A stretch of DNA of 64,000 nucleotides from Arthrobacter sp. HY1533. GTDB taxonomy: Bacteria; Actinomycetota; Actinomycetes; Actinomycetales; Micrococcaceae. The position numbers were made by a program, and so were the translations under genes. How positions within the stretch are numbered: position 1 is the first letter of the stretch; each line of letters starts with the position of its first letter. The notes beneath the pieces are model-generated. The model had not been told where the DNA came from. It saw only the letters and a program-made list of their open reading frames with translations, and did not search any database. The stretch spans positions 1 through 64,000 of the forward strand of contig NZ_JANKZF010000019.1 of NCBI RefSeq assembly GCF_027568515.1, written 5' to 3'. Shown piece after piece: positions 17,566-25,831 of the stretch.

Positions 17566-18285
17566 TCAGGGGGCCTGGAGGTGCTTGAGTGCCTCGCGGC
17601 GCGACAGCGGGCTGAGCCTTTCGCCCAGCCCGCCCACGTAGTCCCGGACCCACTCGGGCTCGGTCCTTGCGTACTGCCGAAGCGCCCAGCCAATGGCCTT
17701 GCGGATGAAAAACTCCTTGTCCGCCAGGTTGGGCTCAATCACCTCGGCCAGCAGCCTGGTGTCGGTGGCGGACTTCGCCGGCAGCTGCGCGATGATGGCA
17801 GCCCTGCGGAACCAGAAGTCGGGGTGCACGCTCCACTCGCGCAAAAGCGGCTCCATGCCCGCACGGTCTTTGTGAAGCAGATCCCACAGCCGCGGTGCCA
17901 CCGAGTCCACAAAGTCCCACCACTGTCCCGTGCCAATCACCGTGGCGTAAAAGGGCAGCAGTCCCGGGTCGCCGCGTCCCAGCTTCGAGTCCGTCAGCAT
18001 GATGGCGCAATAGCGTTCCTCGCGGTGAGTGGCTGCTGCCCAGAGCTCCGTCACGGAGGCAGCCAGGACCGCTGCGTTCGTGAAGGGGTGCTCCCGGGCC
18101 AGGTCCCGCACCGTCTTGCGGACAATGGGGGAGGGCACTCCCTTGTAGGGCATGGTGGATTTCATGTACGCGGCCATGCCGGCGGCTTTCTCCGGGAGGG
18201 CAACCGCGTCCAGGGCCGGGCCGAGCGCTTCCAGGAAAGCCTCGTTCGGTGTCCCTGTGACGGGTGAGGGGGCGGAGGGTGTCAT
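17566..18285 (-). CDS. DNA alkylation repair glycosylase, AlkD/HEAT-repeat family
   Basis: The 239-residue product is made of HEAT-like helical repeats. Diagnostic segments are GQWWDFVDSVAP (about 123-134), HPDFWFRRAAI (about 154-164) and KEFFIRKAIGWALRQYAR (about 192-209), which carry the aromatic and acidic residues that flank flipped bases in AlkD. It should excise N3- or N7-alkylpurines. It is a single gene, convergent with the mannosyltransferase. Confidence 0.88.
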   Translation of the reverse strand: MTPSAPSPVTGTPNEAFLEALGPALDAVALPEKAAGMAAYMKSTMPYKGVPSPIVRKTVRDLAREHPFTNAAVLAASVTELWAAATHREERYCAIMLTDSKLGRGDPGLLPFYATVIGTGQWWDFVDSVAPRLWDLLHKDRAGMEPLLREWSVHPDFWFRRAAIIAQLPAKSATDTRLLAEVIEPNLADKEFFIRKAIGWALRQYARTEPEWVRDYVGGLGERLSPLSRREALKHLQAP

Positions 18286-18316
18286 TCCACCAGCGTAACT
18301 GCGGGAGGTCTACCAT

Positions 18317-19159
18317 GTGGTTGATATGGAGCAAAGTGAAACGTTGCCCGAGGAATCGCTCGTTTCGGGGCTGCGGCTGGCCGGCTGCGTCTTCGCCGAG
18401 GAGGAAGCTGCCATTCTTCTGGAGTCGGCCCGCACGGACGCCGAACTTGCCATGATGCTCGCACGCAGGATCGAAGGGCAGCCGCTGGAGCACATTGTGG
18501 GCTGGGCCCAATTCTGCGGCTTCCGGGTCAAGGTGGCCCCGGGCGTCTTTGTGCCGCGGCGACGCAGCGAATTCCTGGTGGAGCAGGCGCTTGCGGCCCT
18601 GGCCGGGCGGGCCGGCCGTCCCGTGGTCCTTGACCTGTGCTGCGGCAGCGGTGCCGTGGGGGTGGCAATCGCCAGGTCCCTGGCAGCTGCTGCAACGGGG
18701 TGCGAGCTGCATGCAGCGGATGTGGACCCTGCCGCCGTCGTGTGCGCCACGGCCAACCTGGCGCCCTTCGGCGGGAGTGCCCACTGCGGGGACTTGTTCG
18801 CGGCCCTGCCGCAAGAACTGCGCGGGGGCATCGACTTGATTGCCGCCAATGCCCCCTACGTTCCGGCCGGGGCCATCGCGTTCATGCCGCAGGAAGCCCG
18901 GCTGCACGAGCCGGAGCGGGCCCTCAACGGCGGAGCCGACGGGCTGGACCTGCACCGCCGGATTGCCAGGGAGGCTTCTCAGTGGTTGCGGCCCGGCGGC
19001 TCGCTGTTGCTGGAAAGCAGTGCCCGGCAGGCACCGTTGAGTGCGGCCATCCTGGCATCTTGCGGTCTCACGGTCACCATTGCCTCCCATGACGAGCTGG
19101 ATGCCACAGTGGTTGCCGGCATGCTTTCGCCGGCCGGAGAGCTTCATATCGGCCGCTGA
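18317..19159 (+). CDS. PrmC/HemK-like N5-glutamine methyltransferase homologue
   Basis: The 280-residue protein has a SAM-binding Rossmann fold with VLDLCCGSGAVGVA (about 104-117). The catalytic NPPY loop is altered to NAPY (178-181). PrmC methylates the GGQ glutamine of release factors; actinobacterial paralogues like this are annotated as putative protein glutamine methyltransferases with unknown substrate. The N-terminal helical domain of true PrmC is shortened. The start is GTG at 18317, eight bases after GGGAGG. It is divergent from the AlkD-like gene. Confidence 0.8.
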   Translation: MVDMEQSETLPEESLVSGLRLAGCVFAEEEAAILLESARTDAELAMMLARRIEGQPLEHIVGWAQFCGFRVKVAPGVFVPRRRSEFLVEQALAALAGRAGRPVVLDLCCGSGAVGVAIARSLAAAATGCELHAADVDPAAVVCATANLAPFGGSAHCGDLFAALPQELRGGIDLIAANAPYVPAGAIAFMPQEARLHEPERALNGGADGLDLHRRIAREASQWLRPGGSLLLESSARQAPLSAAILASCGLTVTIASHDELDATVVAGMLSPAGELHIGR

Positions 19160-19210
19160 TGTGGCTAGCCTCGATACAGGGAAGCAACCATGCCGACGGG
19201 GGAGACCTTT

Positions 19211-20578
19211 ATGAGCCTGCACAGCCACCACATCCGCCGCCACGAAGCCATGTCCGGCAGCGCCTTCGACACCGCGCTGGGGACCATTCCCCGGCATGAA
19301 CTTCCGGAGGGAATCCAGGACCCCGATGCGGCAATGCGGTTCATCCAGGACGAACTCATGCTCGATGGCAACGCGCGGCAAAACCTGGCCACCTTTGTCA
19401 CCACCTGGATGGAACCGCAGGCGGTGGCCCTGATCCGCTCATCGTTGGAGAAGAACATCATCGACAAGGATGAATACCCGCAGTCGGCTGAGATTGAGCG
19501 GCGCTGCGTGAACATCCTGGCCAACTTGTGGCATGCGCCGGAACCCACGGGCGGGGCAGATGCGGTGGGGTGCTCCACCACGGGATCCTCCGAAGCGGCG
19601 ATGCTGGCCGGCATGGCGTTGAAATGGCGGTGGCGGGCGCGCCGGGAGGCAGCCGGCCTGGACGCCACCAGGCCCAACCTTGTCATGGGCGCCAATGTGC
19701 AGGTCTGCTGGGAGAAGTTCGCCAGGTACTGGGACGTGGAGGCCAGGCTGGTCCCGCTCGAGGGAGCCACGCACCTGACGGCCGGGCAGGCCGCAGCGGC
19801 CTGCGACGAAAACACGATTGGCGTGGTCGCCGTGCTGGGCTCAACCTTTGACGGTTCCTACGAGCCCGTGGCGCAGATCGCGGCGGCCTTGGACAAGCTT
19901 GAGGCCTCCACCGGCCTGGATGTCCCCATTCATGTCGATGCGGCCTCGGGCGGATTCATCGCCCCGTTCCTGGACACGGAACTCCTGTGGGACTTCGCGC
20001 TGGAGCGGGTGAAATCCATCAATGCCTCCGGGCACAAGTACGGCCTGGTGTACCCGGGCGTGGGGTGGGTGCTGTGGCGCAGTGCAGAGGACCTGCCCTC
20101 GGATCTGATTTTCAGCGTCGATTACCTGGGCGGTTCCATGCCCACCTTTGCCCTGAACTTTTCCCGCCCGGCCGCCCAGGTCGTTGCCCAGTACTACACG
20201 CTGGTGCGGTACGGATTCGAGGGCTACCGGCGAATCCAGGAGCGGTCCAGGCAAATTGCCGGCACCATTGCCCGCGGTGTCGAGGCCATGGGGCCGTTTA
20301 CCCTGCTCAGCCGGGGTGATGAATTGCCAGTCCTTGCCTTCAAGTGCACGACGCCGGCTGGCTGGTCCGTGTACGACCTCTCGCACGAACTGCGCACCTT
20401 TGGCTGGATTGTGCCCGCCTACCCAATGCCGGAGGGGATGGCGGACACCGACGTCCTGCGGGTGGTGGTGCGCAACGGCTTCACCTTTGACCTGGCCGGG
20501 ATGTTCTTGGCCGACGTGGCGAAATCGGTGGACCGCCTGTCCGGCCGCCAGAATGAAGCAGTGGCCTTCCACCACTGA
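19211..20578 (+). CDS. gad: Glutamate decarboxylase
   Basis: The 455-residue PLP enzyme converts glutamate to GABA while consuming a proton, an acid-resistance or GABA-forming step in the cytoplasm. The PLP lysine is K276 in SINASGHKYG, the same number as in E. coli GadB, and GCSTTGSSEAAML and HVDAASGGF are conserved. The ATG at 19211 is preferred (GGGGGAG seven bases ahead) over an ATG 21 nt upstream. No glutamate/GABA antiporter gene is adjacent. Confidence 0.94.
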   Translation: MSLHSHHIRRHEAMSGSAFDTALGTIPRHELPEGIQDPDAAMRFIQDELMLDGNARQNLATFVTTWMEPQAVALIRSSLEKNIIDKDEYPQSAEIERRCVNILANLWHAPEPTGGADAVGCSTTGSSEAAMLAGMALKWRWRARREAAGLDATRPNLVMGANVQVCWEKFARYWDVEARLVPLEGATHLTAGQAAAACDENTIGVVAVLGSTFDGSYEPVAQIAAALDKLEASTGLDVPIHVDAASGGFIAPFLDTELLWDFALERVKSINASGHKYGLVYPGVGWVLWRSAEDLPSDLIFSVDYLGGSMPTFALNFSRPAAQVVAQYYTLVRYGFEGYRRIQERSRQIAGTIARGVEAMGPFTLLSRGDELPVLAFKCTTPAGWSVYDLSHELRTFGWIVPAYPMPEGMADTDVLRVVVRNGFTFDLAGMFLADVAKSVDRLSGRQNEAVAFHH

Positions 20579-20709
20579 GCCGCTGCGCACCGCGTGCCGG
20601 CGGCGTGTGGGCATCCCGCGGCGGGAAGTGCAGTTTCCTCCTGGAGGAAGTCGATGCGGAGTACAATTTGAAGCCAAGCGGCGTTCAGTGTCGGACCGTT
20701 GGAGTGGGC

Positions 20710-21513
20710 ATGAATCTACTGAGGCCATCACAGTTTGCAGCAGGACGAGCGGTTGCACTGCGAGTCCTCGTCTTGACCGCCGCACTTGGCCTCATGACCG
20801 GCTGCGCAGGCAGCCCGGCACAAGTCGCGCCGAGCTCCACCTCGGTCCTCGAAGACACGGCCGATGGGTGTCTGCGGACCGACGGCGGGTGCCTCGGGGT
20901 TCTCTCCCCAGGTGCCCACAAAAGCGTCCATTTCACGACCTTCGGCGAACCGTCTGCCGGGCAGTTCTCCTACACAGTCGATTCGTCCTGGGCCAACGCT
21001 CTTGATCACACGCCCTCGTATTGGTTTCAGCGTGCCGACGCTTATGCCGCGAGCAACGGCGACGCCCAGCTGCCCGGAGTCTACGTATGGGGCGACGTTG
21101 CAGCCGCCGCTCAGACTTTCCCGTCCTGCCCAGAGGAATCCGACCCCGCTGGCCCCACCGAGGCAGTGGACCTCCTCGCTTGGATGACGACGCTTCGGGG
21201 CGTCATTGCGACGCCAATTAGCGCCCGGATAGGCGGTGCAACCGTCGATGGTCTCGACATCCGCGTTGACCCTGCCACCTCGTTGACGTGCGATGGGGCG
21301 GGTCCTTATGCGCTCCTGATTGCCGGCCGTCAAGGTGCGCCCGATCCGTATTTGTGGGGCGTCAGCTCGGTGGAGCGCGCGCAGGTCTTTCTTCTTGACC
21401 TCGGAGGCGGCCATACTGCCGCGGTCTTTATCCAGGCGCCGACAGCGGAATTCGACGCACTCCTGCCTCCGGCCCAAGACCTGATCGCCACGTTCAAGTT
21501 CACAGCACCCTGA
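20710..21513 (+). CDS. Putative lipoprotein of unknown function
   Basis: The 267-residue protein begins with a signal peptide ending in the lipobox LMTGC, placing the lipid-modified cysteine at C32. The exported domain has several cysteines and aromatic positions (YTVDSSWANA, PSYWFQRADAY, SVERAQVFLLDLGGGHTAAVF) reminiscent of small actinobacterial lipoproteins, but I do not recognise a family. The ATG at 20710 follows GGAGTGGGC; the frame is open 35 codons further upstream without a signal peptide there. It is apparently a single gene. Confidence 0.7.
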   Translation: MNLLRPSQFAAGRAVALRVLVLTAALGLMTGCAGSPAQVAPSSTSVLEDTADGCLRTDGGCLGVLSPGAHKSVHFTTFGEPSAGQFSYTVDSSWANALDHTPSYWFQRADAYAASNGDAQLPGVYVWGDVAAAAQTFPSCPEESDPAGPTEAVDLLAWMTTLRGVIATPISARIGGATVDGLDIRVDPATSLTCDGAGPYALLIAGRQGAPDPYLWGVSSVERAQVFLLDLGGGHTAAVFIQAPTAEFDALLPPAQDLIATFKFTAP

Positions 21514-21788
21514 CCTGCCCACGACAAACGCTTGCTGTTGTGGTTCTCCGCCCGGAGTAAAGGCCGCGGGTTCAGTGCATTCATGGCGCGGGAGAGCCCA
21601 TGAATGGTCATGTCTTGGTTGCACTCCGCTCAACGCAACGCCTGGCATCCTGGACGGACAGGATGGTGCCTCCTGCCGACTGGCCGGTCCGCCAATTTAG
21701 AAGCCTCCTTTCGCTCAGGGACCGGATGCGCGAAGATGGTTGAACAGCCCGCACAACCAGGGCCGGGCACAGATGGAGGGGGTGCGCC

Positions 21789-22289
21789 GTGAAGCCTCGA
21801 TTCGGGCAGGGGGCAGTGGTCGTGGGGATGCTGCCGGAGCAGGATCCCGCCGTGCTGGCTTGCGCGGTGGCACTGGCCGCGGCCTCGGGGGCAGAGCTGG
21901 TCGGTGCCTACGTCGACCCCGGCAGCTACCTCATTGAGTGGGACCCCAGCGGAAACGTGCTGGGCAACTCCCTGGACCGGGCCCTGGACCCGGAAGATGA
22001 TGCGGCCTCCGCCGTCCTGGAACTTGGACCGCTGCTGGCGGCTGCGGCGCAGGAACTCGGGCTGCGCTGCAGCTTCCGCGTCCTTGGCGGCGATCCGGCC
22101 ATGGCCCTGGGGCGGCTGGCAGAGGCACTGCAGGCCGCCGTCATCGTGGTCGGTGCCCGGCGGCCTGGGCTCCTGGCCGGGGTCAGCGAGGCGCTGACCG
22201 GTTCAGTGGTGCGCAAGTTGCTGGCCACCCAGCACACGCCCGTGCTAGCCATTCCCCGGCTCGACGCACACCCGCCGCTGCACGGATAA
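21789..22289 (+). CDS. Universal stress protein (UspA domain)
   Basis: The 166-residue protein is one Usp domain. The C-terminal VVGARRPGLLAGVSEALTGSV stretch gives the G-2X-G-9X-G(S/T) ATP-binding pattern, followed by HTPVLAIP. Such proteins bind ATP and are induced by stress; the specific role is unknown. The start is GTG at 21789 with GGAGGGGG ahead. The 275 nt upstream (21514-21788) hold no gene I can support. Confidence 0.85.
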   Translation: MKPRFGQGAVVVGMLPEQDPAVLACAVALAAASGAELVGAYVDPGSYLIEWDPSGNVLGNSLDRALDPEDDAASAVLELGPLLAAAAQELGLRCSFRVLGGDPAMALGRLAEALQAAVIVVGARRPGLLAGVSEALTGSVVRKLLATQHTPVLAIPRLDAHPPLHG

Positions 22290-22354
22290 ATCAAGGCAGA
22301 CGGGGCCTGCCAAACCCTTGACAAGCTGGAACCAACAGGGTCATGCTGAGATAG

Positions 22355-22370
22355 TCAACCAGTTGGTTGA
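22355..22370. promoter_or_regulatory. Operator at the ArsR-type regulator start
   Basis: The palindrome has 7-nt arms TCAACCA and TGGTTGA around GT, and a further TGGTTGAT half-site overlaps the start codon of the regulator at 22379. A TTGACA at 22318-22323 could be the -35 box, with only a weak -10. The layout fits autorepression by the ArsR-like product. Confidence 0.5.
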
Positions 22371-22378
22371 TAAACAAG

Positions 22379-22771
22379 ATGGTTGATTATCGGGACGTGG
22401 CTGTGAACCAGGACAACGAGGCGAGGCTGGACAGGGCATTTTTGGCCCTGGCAGATCCGGTGCGCCGCAAGCTCGTGGCGCGGCTGTCGCAAAGTTCCGC
22501 GACGGTCAATGAACTTGCCGAGCCTTTCGAGCTGAGCAAGCAGGCCATCTCCAAGCACATCCAGGTGCTGGAACGGGCCGGGTTGATCACGCGCAGCCGC
22601 GACGGGCAGCGCCGCCCCTGCCACCTGGCGCCGGCCGCGCTGGAGGAGCTCACTGCCTGGATCGACGGCCACCGGCTCGTTGCCGAGGCCCGCTACCGGA
22701 GGCTCGACAGCCTCCTGGAAAACATGCAAGGTGCCGGCGCGCCCAGGGTGCGCGGCGCAGGAAACGAGTAA
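22379..22771 (+). CDS. ArsR-family winged-helix repressor
   Basis: The 130-residue protein has the ArsR fold. ADPVRRKLVARLSQ is the N-terminal helix of the domain, and NELAEPFELSKQAISKHIQVLERAGLI (about 48-74) is the recognition helix and wing. Metal-binding cysteines are absent, as in the ArsR/AHSA1 regulator pairs. The AHSA1 gene begins 18 nt after the stop. The ATG at 22379 overlaps the operator repeats; GTG codons at 22397 or 22403 are alternatives. Confidence 0.87.
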   Translation: MVDYRDVAVNQDNEARLDRAFLALADPVRRKLVARLSQSSATVNELAEPFELSKQAISKHIQVLERAGLITRSRDGQRRPCHLAPAALEELTAWIDGHRLVAEARYRRLDSLLENMQGAGAPRVRGAGNE

Positions 22772-22789
22772 GGACAAGAGGAAACCACC

Positions 22790-23272
22790 ATGACCACCAC
22801 CAATGCACTTGTTGTCACCGCCGAGCCCGGCGTGCCGTTTGTGAGCAGCGTCCGCGAATTCGAGGCACCCGTGGCGGACGTCTTCCGCGCCTACGTGGAC
22901 CCGGACCTCGTGGTCCAGTGGCTCGGGCCCCGGGACCTCTCCATGGAAATCGATGCCTGGGATGCCCGGACCGGAGGCAGCTGGGCCTTCACGCACATCG
23001 ACGCGGAAGGGAACCGCTATGGCTTCCGCGGCGTCTTCCACGACGTCACGGAAAACAGCAGCATCGTCCAGACCTTCGAGTTCGACGGCTTCCCCGGCCA
23101 CGTCAGCCTGGAGCGGCTGGAGTTCATTGACCTGGGCGGCCGCACCCGGATCGTGAACCACACGGCGTTCCAGTCGCAGCAGGACAGGGACGGGATGGTC
23201 GCCTCAGGCATGGAGCGGGGAGTCCGCGAGGGCTACGAACGGCTGGAGGAACTGCTGGGGATCACCGGATAG
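22790..23272 (+). CDS. SRPBCC/AHSA1-domain protein
   Basis: The 160-residue protein has the START-like AHSA1 fold: VREFEAPVADVFRAYVDPDLVVQWLGP near the N-terminus, GGSWAFTHIDAEGNRYGFRG in the middle, and a C-terminal helix DGMVASGMERGVREGYERLEELL. Such proteins bind hydrophobic ligands. They are often coded with an ArsR regulator, as here, and the ligand may be the inducer; that is inference. GAGGAAACCACC lies ahead of its ATG. Confidence 0.87.
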   Translation: MTTTNALVVTAEPGVPFVSSVREFEAPVADVFRAYVDPDLVVQWLGPRDLSMEIDAWDARTGGSWAFTHIDAEGNRYGFRGVFHDVTENSSIVQTFEFDGFPGHVSLERLEFIDLGGRTRIVNHTAFQSQQDRDGMVASGMERGVREGYERLEELLGITG

Positions 23273-23308
23273 TCCGGCCGATCCAGGCATTGTTGGCGGG
23301 TTCAGCCG

Positions 23309-23938
23309 TCAGGCCAGGGCCCCCAGCAGTGAGGCATAGACCCAGTTGCGGTACCGGGGCAGGCTCCACCCGCACGCTTCCACGAGGGTGGCGTAGCTGT
23401 CCGGATGGCCCACGGCGAAGATCACCGCAGCCGCCTCGTCGTCGTCCATGCCGTTGCCCAGCCCGCCTCGTTCGCGGATGGCGGCCGCGGCGCGGCGGTA
23501 GTTGGCCAGCCGCTGCCGCGCCCGTTCATCGCGCAGCCTTGCCACTGCAGGGTCGACGGCGGCGGCCTGGCCTATCGCGGCAAAGGTGGCCCGGCTGCGG
23601 GGCATTCCTTCGGCGAACCAGTCGGCCAGCACGGCAACCACCGCCGGCACATCGGCCGCCGCTGCCACACGTTCGGCCATGAATTCCGGAACGGTCCTGG
23701 GGGAATTGGGTCCGGCCACCGCGGCGTCCAGCACGGCGGACAGCAGGGCGGGCTTGTTGCCCACCGAGTTGTAAATGGTTTGGATGGCCACGCCTGCGCG
23801 GCTTGCGATGGACTCAATGGACGTGGAGACGTAGCCGTTGCCCAAGAACAGCTCGGCGGCCGCCTCCACCACCACGGCGCGGGTCTCGGCGGCCTGGACT
23901 TGCCGCCGGTTCCGGGGTTTTTCTGCCGCCTCTTTCAT
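23309..23938 (-). CDS. TetR-family transcriptional regulator
   Basis: The 209-residue protein has an N-terminal TetR helix-turn-helix (about 20-65, with the pattern SIESIASRAGVAIQTIYNSVGNKPALL) and a ligand-binding helical C-terminal domain. It is transcribed divergently from the FAD monooxygenase gene, 78 nt apart, with a 31-bp dyad between them. It probably represses that gene and itself until an aromatic or ketone substrate binds. Confidence 0.9.
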   Translation of the reverse strand: MKEAAEKPRNRRQVQAAETRAVVVEAAAELFLGNGYVSTSIESIASRAGVAIQTIYNSVGNKPALLSAVLDAAVAGPNSPRTVPEFMAERVAAAADVPAVVAVLADWFAEGMPRSRATFAAIGQAAAVDPAVARLRDERARQRLANYRRAAAAIRERGGLGNGMDDDEAAAVIFAVGHPDSYATLVEACGWSLPRYRNWVYASLLGALA

Positions 23939-23945
23939 GAAAAAA

Positions 23946-23977
23946 GAATAGCATTCCAATGATTGGAAGCGTATTCT
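23946..23977. promoter_or_regulatory. TetR operator and -10 box between tetR and the monooxygenase
   Basis: The dyad centred on 23961 has inner arms TTCCAAT (23954-23960) and ATTGGAA (23962-23968), and outer arms GAATA (23946-23950) and TATTC (23972-23976). TATTCT at 23972-23977 is a likely -10 for the rightward monooxygenase gene, so a bound regulator would cover the promoter. Confidence 0.6.
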
Positions 23978-24016
23978 AGTGAAATAGTTTCGCAGCAGTT
24001 TCCTTGGAGGCGCACC

Positions 24017-25102
24017 ATGGCCGGAAACATGAACCACACCATTGTCATCGGGGCCGGGCAGGCAGGCCTGGCCGCGGCCGCACAGCTGCGCAACCGCGGC
24101 GTTGAATGTGAAATCCTGGAGGCCGCCGATTCGCCGGGGAACAGTTGGCGCAGCCGCTGGGACTCGCTGCGGCTCTTTACGCCCGCCCAACACTGCTCCC
24201 TGCCCGGCGCCACGTTCCCGGCAGCCCCTGGGGCCAAACCCGGCAAGGACCAGGTTGCCGACTACCTGGCCGCCTACGCCGCTGACATGCCCATGACCAC
24301 TGGGGTTGCCGTGGAAGGCGTGCGCCGGGGCAGCGGCGGATTCACCCTGGACACCTCCGCCGGAACGTTTGAAGCACGAAGCGTCGTTGTGGCCACGGGG
24401 GCAACGTCGGTGCCGTTTGTCCCGGGGATTGCGGAACGTCTGGACCCCGCCATCCACCAGCTGCACAGCAGCAACTACAGGAATGCCGCGGCACTGCCGC
24501 CCGGAGGTGTGCTCGTGGTGGGGGCAGGCACCTCGGGCATTGAGATCGCCGTGGAGCTCTCGCGCACCCGCCAGGTGTGGCTGGCCGGACGGGTCCCGTT
24601 CCATGTCCCCGACGCACTGCTTGACCATGCCGGCGGGCTGTACTGGCAGTTCATCCACCGTGTGCTCACCCGCAGCACGCCCATGGGGAGAAAAGTTGCC
24701 GGCGGCTTCACGGCGCACGGCGGGCCGTTGATCTCGGTTTCCATGGAGGATGCCCGCAAGGCAGGTGTCCGCGCCCTGCCGCGCCTGGAGGAGGTGGACG
24801 GCAGCGGACGGCCCATGTTCGACGGGCAGGCACTGCAGGGGGCGGACACCGTCCTGTGGGCCACCGGGTTCAAGGCGCAGTACGGCTGGATCGAGGGGCT
24901 GCCCCTGGACAGCCGCGGCTGGCCTGTCACCACGCGCGGCGTGGTTGAGTCCGTGCCCGGGCTCTATTTTGTGGGCATGCCGTTCCAGTACGGCCTGACC
25001 TCGTCATTGCTGGGCGGGGTGGGCAGGGATGCCGCGCACGTGGCAGGGCACATCGCCGCGGCAGAAATGGCCCGGGATTCAGCCCTTGGACTGAACCACT
25101 GA
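24017..25102 (+). CDS. FAD-dependent monooxygenase/oxidoreductase (FMO-like)
   Basis: The 361-residue flavoprotein has an N-terminal FAD Rossmann motif GAGQAGLAAAAQL (about 11-23) and a second, NADPH-binding GAGTSGIEIAVEL (about 173-185). ATG near TVLWATGFK (about 277-285) is the third FAD contact. The FMO fingerprint FxGxxxHxxxF is not clear, so it may act as a general NADPH-dependent hydroxylase or thioredoxin-reductase-like enzyme. The start ATG at 24017 has TTGGAGG ahead. It is controlled, by inference, by the divergent TetR, and its last 24 bases overlap the convergent SRPBCC gene. Confidence 0.82.
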   Translation: MAGNMNHTIVIGAGQAGLAAAAQLRNRGVECEILEAADSPGNSWRSRWDSLRLFTPAQHCSLPGATFPAAPGAKPGKDQVADYLAAYAADMPMTTGVAVEGVRRGSGGFTLDTSAGTFEARSVVVATGATSVPFVPGIAERLDPAIHQLHSSNYRNAAALPPGGVLVVGAGTSGIEIAVELSRTRQVWLAGRVPFHVPDALLDHAGGLYWQFIHRVLTRSTPMGRKVAGGFTAHGGPLISVSMEDARKAGVRALPRLEEVDGSGRPMFDGQALQGADTVLWATGFKAQYGWIEGLPLDSRGWPVTTRGVVESVPGLYFVGMPFQYGLTSSLLGGVGRDAAHVAGHIAAAEMARDSALGLNH

Positions 25103-25543
25103 GGCGAGCTGGGCCAGCCCCTTTTCAAAGTCGCCGCCCACCAGCTTGTCCATGTTCACGAACAAGGCGAACACCCGGCCCAGTCCCTTGTTCTCGCCCG
25201 CCATGGTCCAGGTGACCTGGGTGCCGTGGCCCTCGGGGACAAAGGTGAAGGTGGTGGGGTTGACGGCCTTCATGGGCTTGGTGAACTCCAGCCGCAGCAG
25301 GATTCGCGACGGCTCGGCCGCTTCCTGGATCTCCATGGTCCCGGCGCCGGCCTTGCCGTTGCCCTTCCAGGTGTACTTGGCACCCACACCTTCAACCGGG
25401 CCCGAATAGCTGCGCTGCATGGAGGGGTCCAGGCCCTCCCACGGCGACCAGCTGATCCACTCCCGGAAATTGCTGACCAGCGGAAAGATTGCCTCCGGCG
25501 GGGCCGGGATGAACGCCGTGCGCGAAACGCTGAATGATGACAT
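25079..25543 (-). CDS. SRPBCC-family polyketide cyclase-like protein
   Basis: The 154-residue protein has the helix-grip fold. The N-terminal strand SFSVSRTAFIPAPPEAIFPLVSNFREWISWSPWE leads into TYTWKGNGKAGAGTMEI-like beta strands. C-terminal FALFVNMDKLVGGDFEKGLAQLA gives the long helix. It resembles small stand-alone SRPBCC proteins with unknown ligand. Its stop codon lies inside the 3' end of the convergent monooxygenase gene (24-bp overlap). Confidence 0.8.
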   Translation of the reverse strand: MSSFSVSRTAFIPAPPEAIFPLVSNFREWISWSPWEGLDPSMQRSYSGPVEGVGAKYTWKGNGKAGAGTMEIQEAAEPSRILLRLEFTKPMKAVNPTTFTFVPEGHGTQVTWTMAGENKGLGRVFALFVNMDKLVGGDFEKGLAQLASVVQSKG

Positions 25544-25575
25544 GAGGCAAGTGTATGCGCCCGTCCATGCCCCGG

Positions 25576-25737
25576 CTAGGCGCTGTCGGGGCCCTCGGCG
25601 GCTTCCTGGGAGTGCATGCGAATTTCCGGCATGTCGGAGCCGTCGTTCCCTTCCGCCGCCGTCTCGCTGTGTTCACGCAGCGTGCCGTCGTCGGTGGTGC
25701 CTTCCAGCGGTGAACCTTGTGCTGGCGAGCTGTTCAT
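25576..25737 (-). CDS. Small hydrophilic protein, 53 residues
   Basis: A short reading frame begins with ATG at 25737, preceded by GGAAGG at ideal spacing, and encodes an acidic, Ser/Glu/Asp-rich, probably disordered peptide with no hydrophobic segment. It lies between the SRPBCC gene and the MpaB-like gene, on the same strand as the former (32 nt from it). I do not recognise it; support is the ribosome site, the clean gap it fills and unbroken frame. Confidence 0.45.
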   Translation of the reverse strand: MNSSPAQGSPLEGTTDDGTLREHSETAAEGNDGSDMPEIRMHSQEAAEGPDSA

Positions 25738-25831
25738 GGTGCGACCTTCCCTCGCGCCGTGCGGCATCCTTGCGCCGCGCGGCCTCCCCTTCATTGTGGC
25801 CCCGTGGCGGGCGGAGGGACAGACTGGGGGC

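Noticed and set aside
17553-17566. Small AACCGG/CCGGTT inverted repeat between MptB-like and AlkD-like genes
   Set aside because: Too short, with a two-base centre; listed neither as terminator nor operator.
17735-19381. Leftward open frame across the AlkD-like and PrmC-like genes
   Set aside because: It overlaps both genes out of frame or antisense, and the product has no conserved pattern.
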